64,000 nt of DNA. It comes from Candidatus Saccharimonadota bacterium (GTDB taxonomy: Bacteria > Patescibacteriota > Saccharimonadia > Saccharimonadales > Saccharimonadaceae). The stretch is from positions 46,048 to 110,047 of the forward strand of contig JAFRAU010000002.1 in the NCBI GenBank assembly GCA_017405245.1. Direction: 5' to 3'. A program made the position numbers and the translations under genes. The stretch's first letter is position 1; each line of letters opens with the position of its first letter. Positions 16,702 through 25,898 of the stretch are shown here, in pieces. The notes below the pieces were generated by a model, which worked only from the letters and a program-made list of their open reading frames with translations, was not told the origin of the DNA and ran no database searches.

Positions 16702-17267
16702 TTAATACCTCCTTTAAATTTGATAGCTGATTCTTTGAGCGATAGGTGGTGTTTATCCTTATCGCTCAGTGTATACTCTATATCTAGTTCTGGCCAGGAT
16801 ATGTCAATGTCTTTATCATTATAGATAATTCCACCTTCTTCTTCCGGATGGTAGAAATCATCGCATTTGTAAGCAAATTCCGCTGTGTCTGATAGGACTA
16901 AAAATCCATGGGCGAAACCACGAGGAATCATTAGCTGTCTTTTGTTTTTCTCTGACAATATTTCTCCTACCCATTGTCCATATGTAGGACTGTTTTCTCG
17001 TAAATCTACGGCTACATCAAAAACTTCTCCTTTTAAGACGCGGACTAGTTTAGCCTGAGGATGAACTTTTTGAAAATGCAAACCGCGAAGAACGCCTTTT
17101 TTAGAACTAGACTGATTGTCCTGGACAAAGGTATATTTTAGGCCAGCTTCGTTAAACTCTTCTTCATTATAAGTTTCCATAAAGTAACCACGCTCGTCAC
17201 CGAAAGTACGTGGAGTAACAATATAGACACCTTCAATTTTTGTTTTTTCAAAAGTGAAATTTGCCAT
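16698..17267 (-). CDS. rmlC: dTDP-4-dehydrorhamnose 3,5-epimerase
   Basis: 189 residues, cupin fold. The catalytic His is in RGLHFQ, RGFAHGFLVLSD is the conserved beta-barrel motif, and DERGYFMETYN lies near the N-terminus. It epimerises the 4-keto sugar before the RmlD reduction. It sits 3 nt after rmlA and overlaps rmlB by 4 nt. Confidence 0.95.
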   Translation of the reverse strand: MANFTFEKTKIEGVYIVTPRTFGDERGYFMETYNEEEFNEAGLKYTFVQDNQSSSKKGVLRGLHFQKVHPQAKLVRVLKGEVFDVAVDLRENSPTYGQWVGEILSEKNKRQLMIPRGFAHGFLVLSDTAEFAYKCDDFYHPEEEGGIIYNDKDIDISWPELDIEYTLSDKDKHHLSLKESAIKFKGGIK

Positions 17268-17270
17268 AGT

Positions 17271-18155
17271 TTAATCCTTAATTTTGTTCTCTGCGGCTTT
17301 TGCTAAATATTTACCATAGCTAGATTTGCCATATTTTTTAGCTGAGGTTAGTAATTCTTCTTTGGAAATCCATCCATTTTTGAAGGCTATTTCCTCTGGG
17401 GCGGATATTTCAATACCTTGACGTTTTTGAATTACTCTAACAAAATCGGAAGCATCAGCTAATGAATCCATAGTACCAGTATCGAGCCAAGCAAATCCTC
17501 GCCCTAAAACTTGGACGTCCAGAGTTCCATTTTTCAAATATATTTCGTTTAAAGACGTTATTTCTAGTTCCCCTCGGGCGGATGGAGTAATAGTTTTAGC
17601 ATTCATCGAAACTCCTGCCGGGTAGAAATATAGACCAGTGACGGCATAGTTACTTTTAGGATGCTCTGGTTTTTCTTCAATAGAAATAGCGTGCCAGTTA
17701 TCATCAAAATCGACTACGCCAAAACGTTCTGGGTCGTTGACATAATATCCAAAAACGGTTGCGCGACCATGATCGGCATTTTCTACTGACTGCCTAAGTG
17801 CACTGACAAAGCCATGTCCATAAAAAATATTGTCACCTAAAATCATAGCACAAGAATCATTACCGATAAATTCTTCTCCTAATGTGAAAGCCTGGGCGAG
17901 TCCATCTGGTGAAGGCTGAACTTTATAAGAAAGCTTTACACCCATTTTTGAGCCATCACCAAGTAATCTTTCGAAGTTTGGAAGATCATTAGGAGTAGAA
18001 ATGATGAGAATATCACGAATACCTGCAAGCATTAAGGTAGAAAGCGGGTAATAGATCATCGGTTTATCGTAGACTGGTAGCATCTGCTTAGACGTGGCAA
18101 GCGTCAAGGGATATAACCTAGTTCCAGAACCGCCTGCTAAAATAATTCCTTTCAT
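17271..18155 (-). CDS. rmlA: Glucose-1-phosphate thymidylyltransferase
   Basis: 294 residues beginning [18 protein letters not shown], the nucleotidyltransferase signature. It also has [26 protein letters not shown], and [19 protein letters not shown]. It makes dTDP-glucose from glucose-1-phosphate and dTTP, and is the first rhamnose-pathway enzyme. It heads the rmlACBD operon. The leader has an AGGAG SD and a TG-preceded TAAAAT box about 35 nt upstream, a normal leadered mRNA. Confidence 0.96.
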   Translation of the reverse strand: MKGIILAGGSGTRLYPLTLATSKQMLPVYDKPMIYYPLSTLMLAGIRDILIISTPNDLPNFERLLGDGSKMGVKLSYKVQPSPDGLAQAFTLGEEFIGNDSCAMILGDNIFYGHGFVSALRQSVENADHGRATVFGYYVNDPERFGVVDFDDNWHAISIEEKPEHPKSNYAVTGLYFYPAGVSMNAKTITPSARGELEITSLNEIYLKNGTLDVQVLGRGFAWLDTGTMDSLADASDFVRVIQKRQGIEISAPEEIAFKNGWISKEELLTSAKKYGKSSYGKYLAKAAENKIKD

Positions 18156-18213
18156 GAAAACTCCTGTTTATATTACTTTATATTTTAACATAGATTAGAG
18201 GGATTTACTAGGT

Positions 18214-18242
18214 TTGCAAAAATAATAGCCTTATCATATAAT
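18214..18242 (+). promoter_or_regulatory. Promoter with both -35 and -10 (GT-C-like gene)
   Basis: TTGCAA (18214-18219) and TATAAT (18237-18242) are 17 bp apart. A GGAGAGG SD (18255-18261) precedes the ATG at 18266. This is one of the few classical promoters in the window. Confidence 0.6.
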
Positions 18243-18265
18243 AATTGGTATTATGGAGAGGTCGT

Positions 18266-19960
18266 ATGAAGGCAAAGATTAAAGAAATTTGGAAAAAATC
18301 ACTTCCGTATTTATTAATCGCACTGGTCGCACTAATATCCACGTCAATTTTTATCAAGGATAGCTACATACAAGGACATGATTTTTATTACCATGCTGCT
18401 ACGGTAGAAGGAATGTCAAATGGTAGTGTGGTCGATATTTTTACTGGAAAAATTTATGGGGTATTATCAAATGAGCTCGGCAATGGTGAGGGATTATTCT
18501 ATCCACAACTGTCTCATATTGGTGCCGCTCTTATTTTTAAAGTAGTAAATCGTCTTGGAATCGGTGGTGTATATCTAGCAATGCGGATAGCGTATTTCTT
18601 GATAATATTCTTGGCTGGCATTTTTATGCGAAAGCTGATTCTCTTAATAACAAAAAATAAAAAAGCCGCTATGGCATCAGCAATTTTCTACATGACTTTT
18701 CCTTATTTTTTGATAGACGTAATTGTGCGCAGCGCAATGGCAGAAGCAACATTCTTTATCTTTATGCCAATTGTTTTGATTGGTCTATATAAATTGCTCC
18801 ATGATGAATATAGGCAGTTTTTAATTTATTTTACTATTGGTTGTCTTGGGATGATACACTCTCATCTTGTTATGACGCTATTCTTTGTTGGTCTGACAAT
18901 TATCGGATTCCTGCCTACCATTACGGCTTTCTTCAAGAAAAAGCGCATCCTATATTTTTTGCTAAGTGCAGCGTTTACGCTAATTATTAGTCTGCCGTTT
19001 CTTCTACCAATGCTCGAAAATAAATCACACGTAGAGTATAGAGTATTTGAAGAAAATTTCATGGCCAATATCAATGGCGTGGAAATGTGGAGAGTGCCAA
19101 TTAGCGAGTATTTCTCTATCGACGGAATGATTCTAAATGTGCCAATTATCATCACATTTGTTGGAATGATCGCTGTAATATATGCAATTTTTCGCTTTAA
19201 AGATGTTAGGACAAAAGAGAATAAAGCGTTTTTACTTTTTTCACTACTTTTAGTCATTATTAGCTTTTTCTGTACTACTACGCTATTTTCATGGAGATCT
19301 TTACCGGAGACACTTCTTTTATTGCAGTTCCCTTGGAGATTACTTACTTTTGTGGCGTTTGGCTGTGCAATTATAATTGGGCTAGTTATTCCAAAATTTA
19401 AAAATACTAACATAGATACTATCATTTTTCTAATAGTGGCATTATCTGGCTTAGTCAGCGTATCCAGAGTTAACTCATTTGCAAAAGATAATCTCAAAAT
19501 TGCTGCGCCTGCGAGTGAGCTACACCATACTTCTTCTATCATAATTGACTATTTACCGACCGTAAATCCAGCGACGCATACCAATACATATATTAATGAT
19601 TACCCTTCCCATGACGTACTTATACAGGATGGAAAAGCTACTATATCTGACATTAGGCATCGAGTACCAGACATGGAATTTAAGGTTTCTGATGTTTCTG
19701 GGGAAACAACATTAATATTACCTCGTATCTACTATTTAGGATACAATATAGAAGCCACGTATGCAGATGGCTCAAAGGAAAGCCTACCATATTTAATGTC
19801 CGAGCATGGTTATATCACAATAACGCTCAACAAAAATGCTGATATTAAAGTGACCTATCCGGGAACTAAGATTCAGCGTGGTGCATATGTAGCAGCAGGA
19901 CTAGGATTACTTGGATTTATTGGGCTTTCAATCTTCTTATATAAGAAAGAAAAACGCTAA
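18266..19960 (+). CDS. Large multi-pass membrane protein, GT-C-like glycosyltransferase candidate
   Basis: 564 residues. A first transmembrane helix at about 8-25 leads into an external loop with GHDFYYHAATVEGM, an Asp/His-bearing first loop typical of GT-C enzymes, which use polyprenyl-phosphate sugars. About eleven more helices follow to residue ~395, then a beta-rich external domain (about 410-525), a final helix and a basic tail. Databases often label such proteins as 6-pyruvoyl-tetrahydropterin-synthase-related membrane proteins, which says little about function. A role in adding sugars outside the membrane is inferred from the fold pattern and the glycan neighbourhood. It overlaps the convergent DUF2142 gene by 4 nt. 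Confidence 0.65.
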   Translation: MKAKIKEIWKKSLPYLLIALVALISTSIFIKDSYIQGHDFYYHAATVEGMSNGSVVDIFTGKIYGVLSNELGNGEGLFYPQLSHIGAALIFKVVNRLGIGGVYLAMRIAYFLIIFLAGIFMRKLILLITKNKKAAMASAIFYMTFPYFLIDVIVRSAMAEATFFIFMPIVLIGLYKLLHDEYRQFLIYFTIGCLGMIHSHLVMTLFFVGLTIIGFLPTITAFFKKKRILYFLLSAAFTLIISLPFLLPMLENKSHVEYRVFEENFMANINGVEMWRVPISEYFSIDGMILNVPIIITFVGMIAVIYAIFRFKDVRTKENKAFLLFSLLLVIISFFCTTTLFSWRSLPETLLLLQFPWRLLTFVAFGCAIIIGLVIPKFKNTNIDTIIFLIVALSGLVSVSRVNSFAKDNLKIAAPASELHHTSSIIIDYLPTVNPATHTNTYINDYPSHDVLIQDGKATISDIRHRVPDMEFKVSDVSGETTLILPRIYYLGYNIEATYADGSKESLPYLMSEHGYITITLNKNADIKVTYPGTKIQRGAYVAAGLGLLGFIGLSIFLYKKEKR

Positions 19961-21483
19961 ACCATATAGTAGGCAACCACTGATACAATTGCGTAGATGT
20001 TGACAGCTGCGACCATTGCGGGAGTGTAAATATCGAGGTCTTTTGTAGTGCTTGAAGAAGCTGGCTTTAATAAGAAGAGAATAGGTAAAGCAAGTGGAAT
20101 AAAGTATCGACCCTGAATACCTTCTATGAGAGGTGAACCTACTGCTGTCCATTGGACATAAATACTAGTGAAAATGAGTCCCGTACAAATGACCACAAGA
20201 ACAGCAATGAATATTTTTTGTTTTGGCGTCAGAATGTAATTTTTCTGATTGTCTTTCATAAAGATATAGAAAATGAAGAAAGCTAGGAATAAAATGTAAG
20301 GCTCTGCTAAACCGATATTGAAGTGCGCAAGGTTAGATCCAAAGAACGAGAAGAAATAGAAGATGCCTCGTTCAACGATAGAGCCACCAATGATCATGAG
20401 ATATCTAAACGGATTAGTCAAAATATTTTTTACTTGTGACGCCGAGTCTACACCTTCTCTAAATTCCACGAGGAAGCCTGCGGAAATAGACAGCCATATC
20501 AAGTTTATTAAAACGATTGCAAGAAGAGCCCCGCCAATCTTTAATATTTTGTCTTTTTTATTCTTAAAACATTTCTTAGGAAGTAGAAGTAATAGGAAGC
20601 AAAGCGGAAGATAAACAATTTTACTCATCGATACTAGTAGAGCGAGAATGATGGCTGTGATATATTCTTTGGTCGATAGAAGTTTTGGAGACTTGATTTT
20701 AGATAGAACGAAAGCAAAAAGTGCAATAGTTGTTGCATTGGTCATGGCGTCAGCCTGACATGAAGCGGCGGCCTGCATTGAGATAGGTAGGAAAAGGATT
20801 AAGAATAATATATTCTTGCCAAAGGGTATTTTCTTAATGGCGTAATATCCTAATATAATCCAGAATGCTAAATTAAAGATGCGGGCAAGATAGAAAATTA
20901 TAATCATTGGAAGATGAAGTACACGGCCAACTAAAATGCCGACAGACGATGGCGCATAAACTACTGGTGAATATAAGGCAGTATTTCCAAAATTCTGAAA
21001 GACTTTTTCCGAACCATTATCTACACTTGCGGTAATGTCAGGATAATCTCGGTATTTAAGATCGCTCGGGCTAACTTTGAAGAGCTGGTTAATTGAGACT
21101 GGCAAATAAGCACCTCCTTCGCCACCTTGTTTTTCCCTTGCGGAAATGAAACCACCCTTCGAAATCTCATACGCTCTTCTAAAATGATTTGGTTCATCTG
21201 GCGGTGCACCTGGCGGCATGATAAAAACATAGCAGAGACCAATGATTATCGAGAAAAGCAGGAATAGTTGGTGATGCTGCCAGTTCTTGACTTTTTTTAA
21301 ATAGTAGGCAAGAATGCAAAGTACTAATTGAACTACTAAAAATAGCGTGAGAATTAAGACCTTCCACCCTCCGATATTACTTTTCAATCTCAAAATAAAA
21401 AAGGCATTTACTACTAGGAAAATTACACAAAATAGAATGTATTTATAATTTGCTTTAATTTTACTAATGAATTTATTGGCCAT
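19957..21483 (-). CDS. DUF2142-family polytopic membrane protein
   Basis: 508 residues with about 12 transmembrane helices. The first large loop holds PPGAPPDEPNHFRRAYEIS, the defining motif of DUF2142. The acidic DEPNH cluster in the first external loop resembles the catalytic loop of GT-C transferases. Found in glycan loci of many bacteria; biochemical role not settled. Last gene of the minus-strand glycosyltransferase run 25.9-20.0 kb, 2 nt after the GT2 gene. Confidence 0.82.
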   Translation of the reverse strand: MANKFISKIKANYKYILFCVIFLVVNAFFILRLKSNIGGWKVLILTLFLVVQLVLCILAYYLKKVKNWQHHQLFLLFSIIIGLCYVFIMPPGAPPDEPNHFRRAYEISKGGFISAREKQGGEGGAYLPVSINQLFKVSPSDLKYRDYPDITASVDNGSEKVFQNFGNTALYSPVVYAPSSVGILVGRVLHLPMIIIFYLARIFNLAFWIILGYYAIKKIPFGKNILFLILFLPISMQAAASCQADAMTNATTIALFAFVLSKIKSPKLLSTKEYITAIILALLVSMSKIVYLPLCFLLLLLPKKCFKNKKDKILKIGGALLAIVLINLIWLSISAGFLVEFREGVDSASQVKNILTNPFRYLMIIGGSIVERGIFYFFSFFGSNLAHFNIGLAEPYILFLAFFIFYIFMKDNQKNYILTPKQKIFIAVLVVICTGLIFTSIYVQWTAVGSPLIEGIQGRYFIPLALPILFLLKPASSSTTKDLDIYTPAMVAAVNIYAIVSVVAYYMV

Positions 21484-21485
21484 AC

Positions 21486-22358
21486 TTAATTATCCTTTAT
21501 TTTCCATTTTTTAGCAAGCTCGATTTCTATCTTTTCCATACGCCTGATGGTGTTATTTTGAAGCTTAAAGGTATTTCGTGCAAACTTATGAATACTCTTT
21601 GTCTCGGCAAAGCGCTCTTTTAAGGCGGTTTTTTTCGTGACACTGTCTGAGTGAATCCGATGTAGATTCAGAGTTTTATTTGTATAAGCTATTTTTCCAG
21701 CAGCAGCTACTTTTAAATAAAAATACCAGTCACCACAAAGGCGATATTTTTTGGCTTCCTCCAAAAAGGTTGTAAGACTTGACTGGTTTTTAATAATAGT
21801 CGCAGAAACATTTGGTATGGAATTGAACACAGCGAGACTACGATTTATTTCTGTTAGGCCGTCTACAACATATTCTCCCAATACATGCCTGCGACGAAAG
21901 AAGTCCTTAATTTTACGTAAATTATCTTTAATAATCAATTCACCTTTTTGATTTATCATTTTTGAATTACAGAAAGATAGAACCACATTGTCATCTTTAA
22001 AAGGTGCCATTACCGTTTCTAAGAACTTTGGTTTTGCAGAATCATCAAGCTCGCAAATCCAAATATATTCTGCGCTTGAAAGTTCTATTCCCTTTTGCCA
22101 TTGAGAAAAGACGTTACCAGAATTTTGACGGTTAAAGCAATGTTTTACTGCAATATCTGGACGCATGGCTTGCAATTTTGCGATTTCTGGTAGGATAATT
22201 TCACGACTTTTATCCGTGGAATTATCGTCTAGAATGATTATTTCTGAAACCTGGTAGGTCTGAGACAGTATTTCTTGAAGACGGGAACAAAAGAAGTGGG
22301 CATAATTATAGTTTGGCAGAATAGCTGAAACCGTCTTACTTTTGGTTGTAGTAGTCAT
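21486..22358 (-). CDS. Glycosyltransferase family 2
   Basis: 290 residues. It has SAILPNYNYAHFF at the N-terminus, LDDNSTDKS as the nucleotide loop and ELDDSAKPKF as the metal-site region of the GT-A fold. The C-terminal part has a Trp/Tyr-rich GDWYFYLKVAAAGK and an HRIHSDSVT motif common in bacterial surface-glycan GT2 enzymes. It overlaps the upstream glycosyltransferase by 23 nt. Confidence 0.88.
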   Translation of the reverse strand: MTTTTKSKTVSAILPNYNYAHFFCSRLQEILSQTYQVSEIIILDDNSTDKSREIILPEIAKLQAMRPDIAVKHCFNRQNSGNVFSQWQKGIELSSAEYIWICELDDSAKPKFLETVMAPFKDDNVVLSFCNSKMINQKGELIIKDNLRKIKDFFRRRHVLGEYVVDGLTEINRSLAVFNSIPNVSATIIKNQSSLTTFLEEAKKYRLCGDWYFYLKVAAAGKIAYTNKTLNLHRIHSDSVTKKTALKERFAETKSIHKFARNTFKLQNNTIRRMEKIEIELAKKWKIKDN

Positions 22359-23499
22359 AGCACTCTTCTATCTCTTTGATGTTGTTTTCTGGTGAGTAGT
22401 TCTTTAAAACGTATCGATGCGCGTTTTCTCCAATCTCTTTTCTGAGCCGAGAGTCATTACGGAGCATCATAATAGTATCCTGCCATTCTCCGGGTTCACA
22501 CAAATATCCTGTTTTGCCATTTTCTATTGCCTGAGCAAAAGTAAAGGTTGGGCTTGCGATAGTAGGTGTCTTAACAAGGGCAGGTTCGAAGAATTTCAGA
22601 TCAGATTTACAGTTTGCAAATACATTATCGGCAAGTGGCGCGATATTCAAATCTACTGCCGCCTGCATCTGTTCAAGGGTGAGGAAATCTACCAGTGGAT
22701 GAAAGGTGATTTGGCCAGTTTTAATAAATTTACTGGCTGACGCTGGCAAATCAAGCATCCCAACAATCACTAGTCTAATAGCTGGATCAGCCGTTAAAAC
22801 ATTAATTAGTTCTTGATAGGCTACTTCAAAATCCGTAAGGTGCGTATGAGATCCACTGAAATAACCGATTGTAAACCCAGTGGCAACTTTATTTTCCTTC
22901 AAGATTTTTTCTGATAAATCTATCTGTTCTTCATTTAGGAAGTTCTTAATGACTTTATATGGCTTATGGCCATGCGAAGTAGACAATAGGTTTCCAAGAT
23001 AGCTATTAGTTACGATAAAGCCGTCAGCAAGATATGATATAAGTTCATAGTGTGCGCAGGTAGTAATCCAATACTCTTGGTCAATAAAATCCGGAGAGAC
23101 GACGTTAAACATATCTTTAATATATTTTGTGCCACAAATACAGTCATCTAGGTCTTGCAAAATACTAACCTTATTATTTCTGGCTAACACTGCTAATTCA
23201 TCAAGCTGCGGAGACCATCTTGTAATTCTACCAAAAATGAGCAGATTAGCCTGCGAGAGAAGCTCAAAAACTGTATCAATTTCATTCAGGAAAAAATAAA
23301 TGGCTTTCCACTTAGTACTTTTCTTTGTTGCCTGATAAATATTATATCCACGATAACGGAACGATGAAGCTTTGTCCTCTTCTGGATAAAGAATAATGGC
23401 AATCTTTCGTCCATTTCTTTTCGCCGTTAGTAGCTCAGCGATTCTCTCCTCCGTAGAGATATTCCATGGTTCTACGTCATTTAGAATACTATTTTTCAT
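22336..23499 (-). CDS. GT-B glycosyltransferase (family 1/4-like)
   Basis: 387 residues, soluble. The C-terminal donor domain is recognisable from TIGYFSGSHTHLTDF, a Pro-rich LNIAPLADNVFANCKSDLKF stretch and PTIASPTFTFAQAIENGKTGYL, the usual nucleotide-sugar site. The N-terminal half (SSFRYRGYNIYQA) resembles acceptor domains of rhamnan or cell-wall glycan transferases. It overlaps the 169-residue upstream gene by 11 nt, and the two may act as one enzyme. Substrate unknown. Confidence 0.75.
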   Translation of the reverse strand: MKNSILNDVEPWNISTEERIAELLTAKRNGRKIAIILYPEEDKASSFRYRGYNIYQATKKSTKWKAIYFFLNEIDTVFELLSQANLLIFGRITRWSPQLDELAVLARNNKVSILQDLDDCICGTKYIKDMFNVVSPDFIDQEYWITTCAHYELISYLADGFIVTNSYLGNLLSTSHGHKPYKVIKNFLNEEQIDLSEKILKENKVATGFTIGYFSGSHTHLTDFEVAYQELINVLTADPAIRLVIVGMLDLPASASKFIKTGQITFHPLVDFLTLEQMQAAVDLNIAPLADNVFANCKSDLKFFEPALVKTPTIASPTFTFAQAIENGKTGYLCEPGEWQDTIMMLRNDSRLRKEIGENAHRYVLKNYSPENNIKEIEECYDYYNQK

Positions 23500-23998
23500 T
23501 GTTCTTAATCCATTGTTTTAATTTTATCAAGTCTTTTTCCGTAAAAAAGACATCGTTTCTGCCTACATCAAGTCGACGAGCCGGGCTTGAAACGCGGTCC
23601 ATACTATCAGTGTAAAAGCTATATTTTTCGGGAGCTTTTAAATTTCTGGCTTTTAGAAAATCTAAATATATACACGGATTTATGAGACTATTTCGAGACA
23701 CGATTCTGAGATGATAGTTATATTTTTTTGCAAAAGTAGTGCCAATTTCCAGAAGTGAGTGCGCATCATCTGACATCTTTAACTCATGGAAATCTCTAAA
23801 AACGAGATTAAGGCGGTTTGGACTGTCATTGACATATATTGTCGCTAGGGGATAGTCAGCTTCAACTTTGGCTGTATGTGTAGCATTATATAGCTTCTCT
23901 AATGCTTTCAGTTTTTTATTATTTTTAGAGGCATCACGGACAGAGCGGCCTAAGCTATACAGGCTAGAAAAATGCTTCTTGACATACTTTTTCAGCAT
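23489..23998 (-). CDS. Unknown protein, possible detached N-terminal domain of the adjacent glycosyltransferase
   Basis: 169 residues. A basic N-terminus is followed by an alpha/beta segment with NRLNLVFRDFHEL, a strand-helix pattern (FAKKYNYHLRIVSRN) and a late GRNDVFFTEKDL. The late motif resembles the end of the N-terminal domain of WsaF-type rhamnan glycosyltransferases, where a longer chain would continue. The next gene starts 11 nt before its stop. No signal or transmembrane segment is seen. It has its own leaderless promoter (TATAAT 24005-24010, minus, in TGGTATAAT, six nt upstream). The functional link is inference. Confidence 0.55.
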   Translation of the reverse strand: MLKKYVKKHFSSLYSLGRSVRDASKNNKKLKALEKLYNATHTAKVEADYPLATIYVNDSPNRLNLVFRDFHELKMSDDAHSLLEIGTTFAKKYNYHLRIVSRNSLINPCIYLDFLKARNLKAPEKYSFYTDSMDRVSSPARRLDVGRNDVFFTEKDLIKLKQWIKNNEK

Positions 23999-24004
23999 AT
24001 TACT

Positions 24005-24010
24005 ATTATA
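24005..24010 (-). promoter_or_regulatory. Extended -10, leaderless start at 23998
   Basis: On the minus strand TGGTATAAT ends six nt before the ATG at 23998. It lies in the 28-nt gap after the upstream two-domain GT2, giving an internal promoter within the glycosyltransferase run. Confidence 0.55.
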
Positions 24011-24026
24011 CCATACTGAAAAAAGT

Positions 24027-25877
24027 TTATCCTCTATGGTCGTCTGTCGTGGTTCGATCTAGCAAGTAGCCCATGGTAGTTTTTTTGGTGAGATTCGGAT
24101 TATAAAATCTATCGTTTTTGATCTGTTTGTTCCACTTTTGATACATAAATTCTTGCTCGGAATCAAAACGCTTCTTTTTCTCTCCGGCAATATCTGACCC
24201 CCTGGATTTTGATTCGTAATGGTAAAGTTCAACCATAGGAAGGCAAACGTTATAATAACCTTTTTCCAGAAGCTTAATATTAAAATCGATATCATTATAT
24301 GCTACTCGCAATTTTTCTTCTAATCCGCCTACTTCCTTCCACTTTTCCCTACCGACCATTAAGCATGCACCGGTGACGGCGCTAAAATTGTGAGGTACGG
24401 CTAACTGTCCACACCATTCAACCACGTCCCTTTCTTTTTCTAGGTACATGTGTGATGCGACGCCAATTCCAAGAACAACACCAGCGTGCTGAACGGTATT
24501 GTTTGGGTAGAGTAATTTAGCCCCTACGGCTCCGACGTGTCTTTGCTCTGCATAGCCCAACATTAATGACAACCATTCCGGCGTGATAACCTCTACATCA
24601 TTATTTAGAAGCAAGATATAATCAGAATGAGTTTTAGAAACTGCATAATTATTGATTTTTGAATAATTAAATTCAAAATTAGCATCTAATACTTTGAAAT
24701 TATCGTACTTACTTTTATATTCATCAAATAGTTTGAAGGTTTCTGGATCCTTGCTGTTATTATTAACTACGACTACTTCAAAATTTTGGTACGTGGTTTT
24801 CTCGAATATGGATTTTAGGCACTTCCCAGTTATTTTTGGTAAGTCCTTAGTAGGAATGATAATTGTAACTTTTGGACTATTTGTGACGTAGTATTCAATC
24901 CAGTAGTAAGGGCAGTTATCCGCTAGGTGCACCTTGCCGGCAATTTTTCTTCTCCTGAGTGCATCTTCTAAGGCTTTCTTTCCTTTTAATCTGGCGTAAT
25001 CCTTTTTGTCGATATCGCTAGCAGTAGACCCCTCAGACATACGCCAGTGATAAAGGACTTTTGGAATGTGGTGTACCCGTTCTGTCCGTTCTAAGAATCG
25101 TAAATAAAGATCATAATCTTGTGCACCTTCGTACCCGATCCTAAAACCACCAATTTTATCGACAATGGATTTTTTTAGAACTCCGAGGTGAGAAATATAG
25201 TTAACACTCATGAAAGTATCCGGAGCATAATCGGGTTTAAAATTCGGGAAGCAACGAATACCGTTTTCATCAAGCTTGTCTTCATCAGTATACACCATAT
25301 CAATGTTTTTATCTTGATTTAGTGCTTTAACGACCTCGTATAACGCTTCTTTTTCCAAGGTATCGTCATTGTCTACTAGTGCAATATATTCCCCGTGAGC
25401 CAATTTTAGAGCGTCATTTGAAGCTCTGGATATGTGACCATTCTTCTTACGATATTTAATTAAGATTTTTTTATGATTCTCATATGTTTTAAGCACCTCA
25501 ATGGTCTGCGGGTTAGTAGAAGCATCATCAGCAATACAGATTTCAAAATTCTGATAGGTCTGCTCTAATAGCGAGTCTAGGCACTCTTTCAGGAACTCTG
25601 GTGGTGCATTATAGACTGGTATGATTACTGAGATAAGTGGTTGGTATTTTAATTTAGTAGGCGAGCTCGACGTTGCACTATCGTTTTCTTGTAGCCATTT
25701 ATTGTACTCTTCTTTATTAGACGGACGATAGAATTTTTCTTCTGCCGGCCTCATACCGAGCAGCAACTTAATATATTTCCACCAAAGTTTAGGTGGAATT
25801 AAGAGGCGATATTTTTTCCATGCAGATTTTGTGCCCCGGACTAGGGTTACCCCAAAATTGATTACTCTGTCCTTCAT
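24027..25877 (-). CDS. Two-domain family 2 glycosyltransferase
   Basis: 616 residues with two complete GT-A folds. Domain 1 (about 75-300) has SVIIPVYNAPPEFL, ADDASTNPQT and DNDDTLEKEA. Domain 2 (about 335-600) has TIIIPTKDLPKI, NNNSKDPET and LNNDVEVITPEWL, with a GAKLLYPNNTVQHAGVVLG block typical of rhamnosyltransferase-like GT2. A single protein could add two sugars, or a repeating disaccharide, to the glycan. A basic, amphipathic N-terminal segment may touch the membrane. The promoter TGTTATAAT is ten nt upstream. First gene of the run reading toward 20 kb. Confidence 0.9.
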   Translation of the reverse strand: MKDRVINFGVTLVRGTKSAWKKYRLLIPPKLWWKYIKLLLGMRPAEEKFYRPSNKEEYNKWLQENDSATSSSPTKLKYQPLISVIIPVYNAPPEFLKECLDSLLEQTYQNFEICIADDASTNPQTIEVLKTYENHKKILIKYRKKNGHISRASNDALKLAHGEYIALVDNDDTLEKEALYEVVKALNQDKNIDMVYTDEDKLDENGIRCFPNFKPDYAPDTFMSVNYISHLGVLKKSIVDKIGGFRIGYEGAQDYDLYLRFLERTERVHHIPKVLYHWRMSEGSTASDIDKKDYARLKGKKALEDALRRRKIAGKVHLADNCPYYWIEYYVTNSPKVTIIIPTKDLPKITGKCLKSIFEKTTYQNFEVVVVNNNSKDPETFKLFDEYKSKYDNFKVLDANFEFNYSKINNYAVSKTHSDYILLLNNDVEVITPEWLSLMLGYAEQRHVGAVGAKLLYPNNTVQHAGVVLGIGVASHMYLEKERDVVEWCGQLAVPHNFSAVTGACLMVGREKWKEVGGLEEKLRVAYNDIDFNIKLLEKGYYNVCLPMVELYHYESKSRGSDIAGEKKKRFDSEQEFMYQKWNKQIKNDRFYNPNLTKKTTMGYLLDRTTTDDHRG

Positions 25878-25898
25878 ATACCAGTTAATTATAACATA

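Noticed and set aside
18862..19542. Minus-strand open frame (226 codons) inside the GT-C-like gene
   Set aside because: Lies wholly within a gene with clear membrane topology; no start signals of its own.
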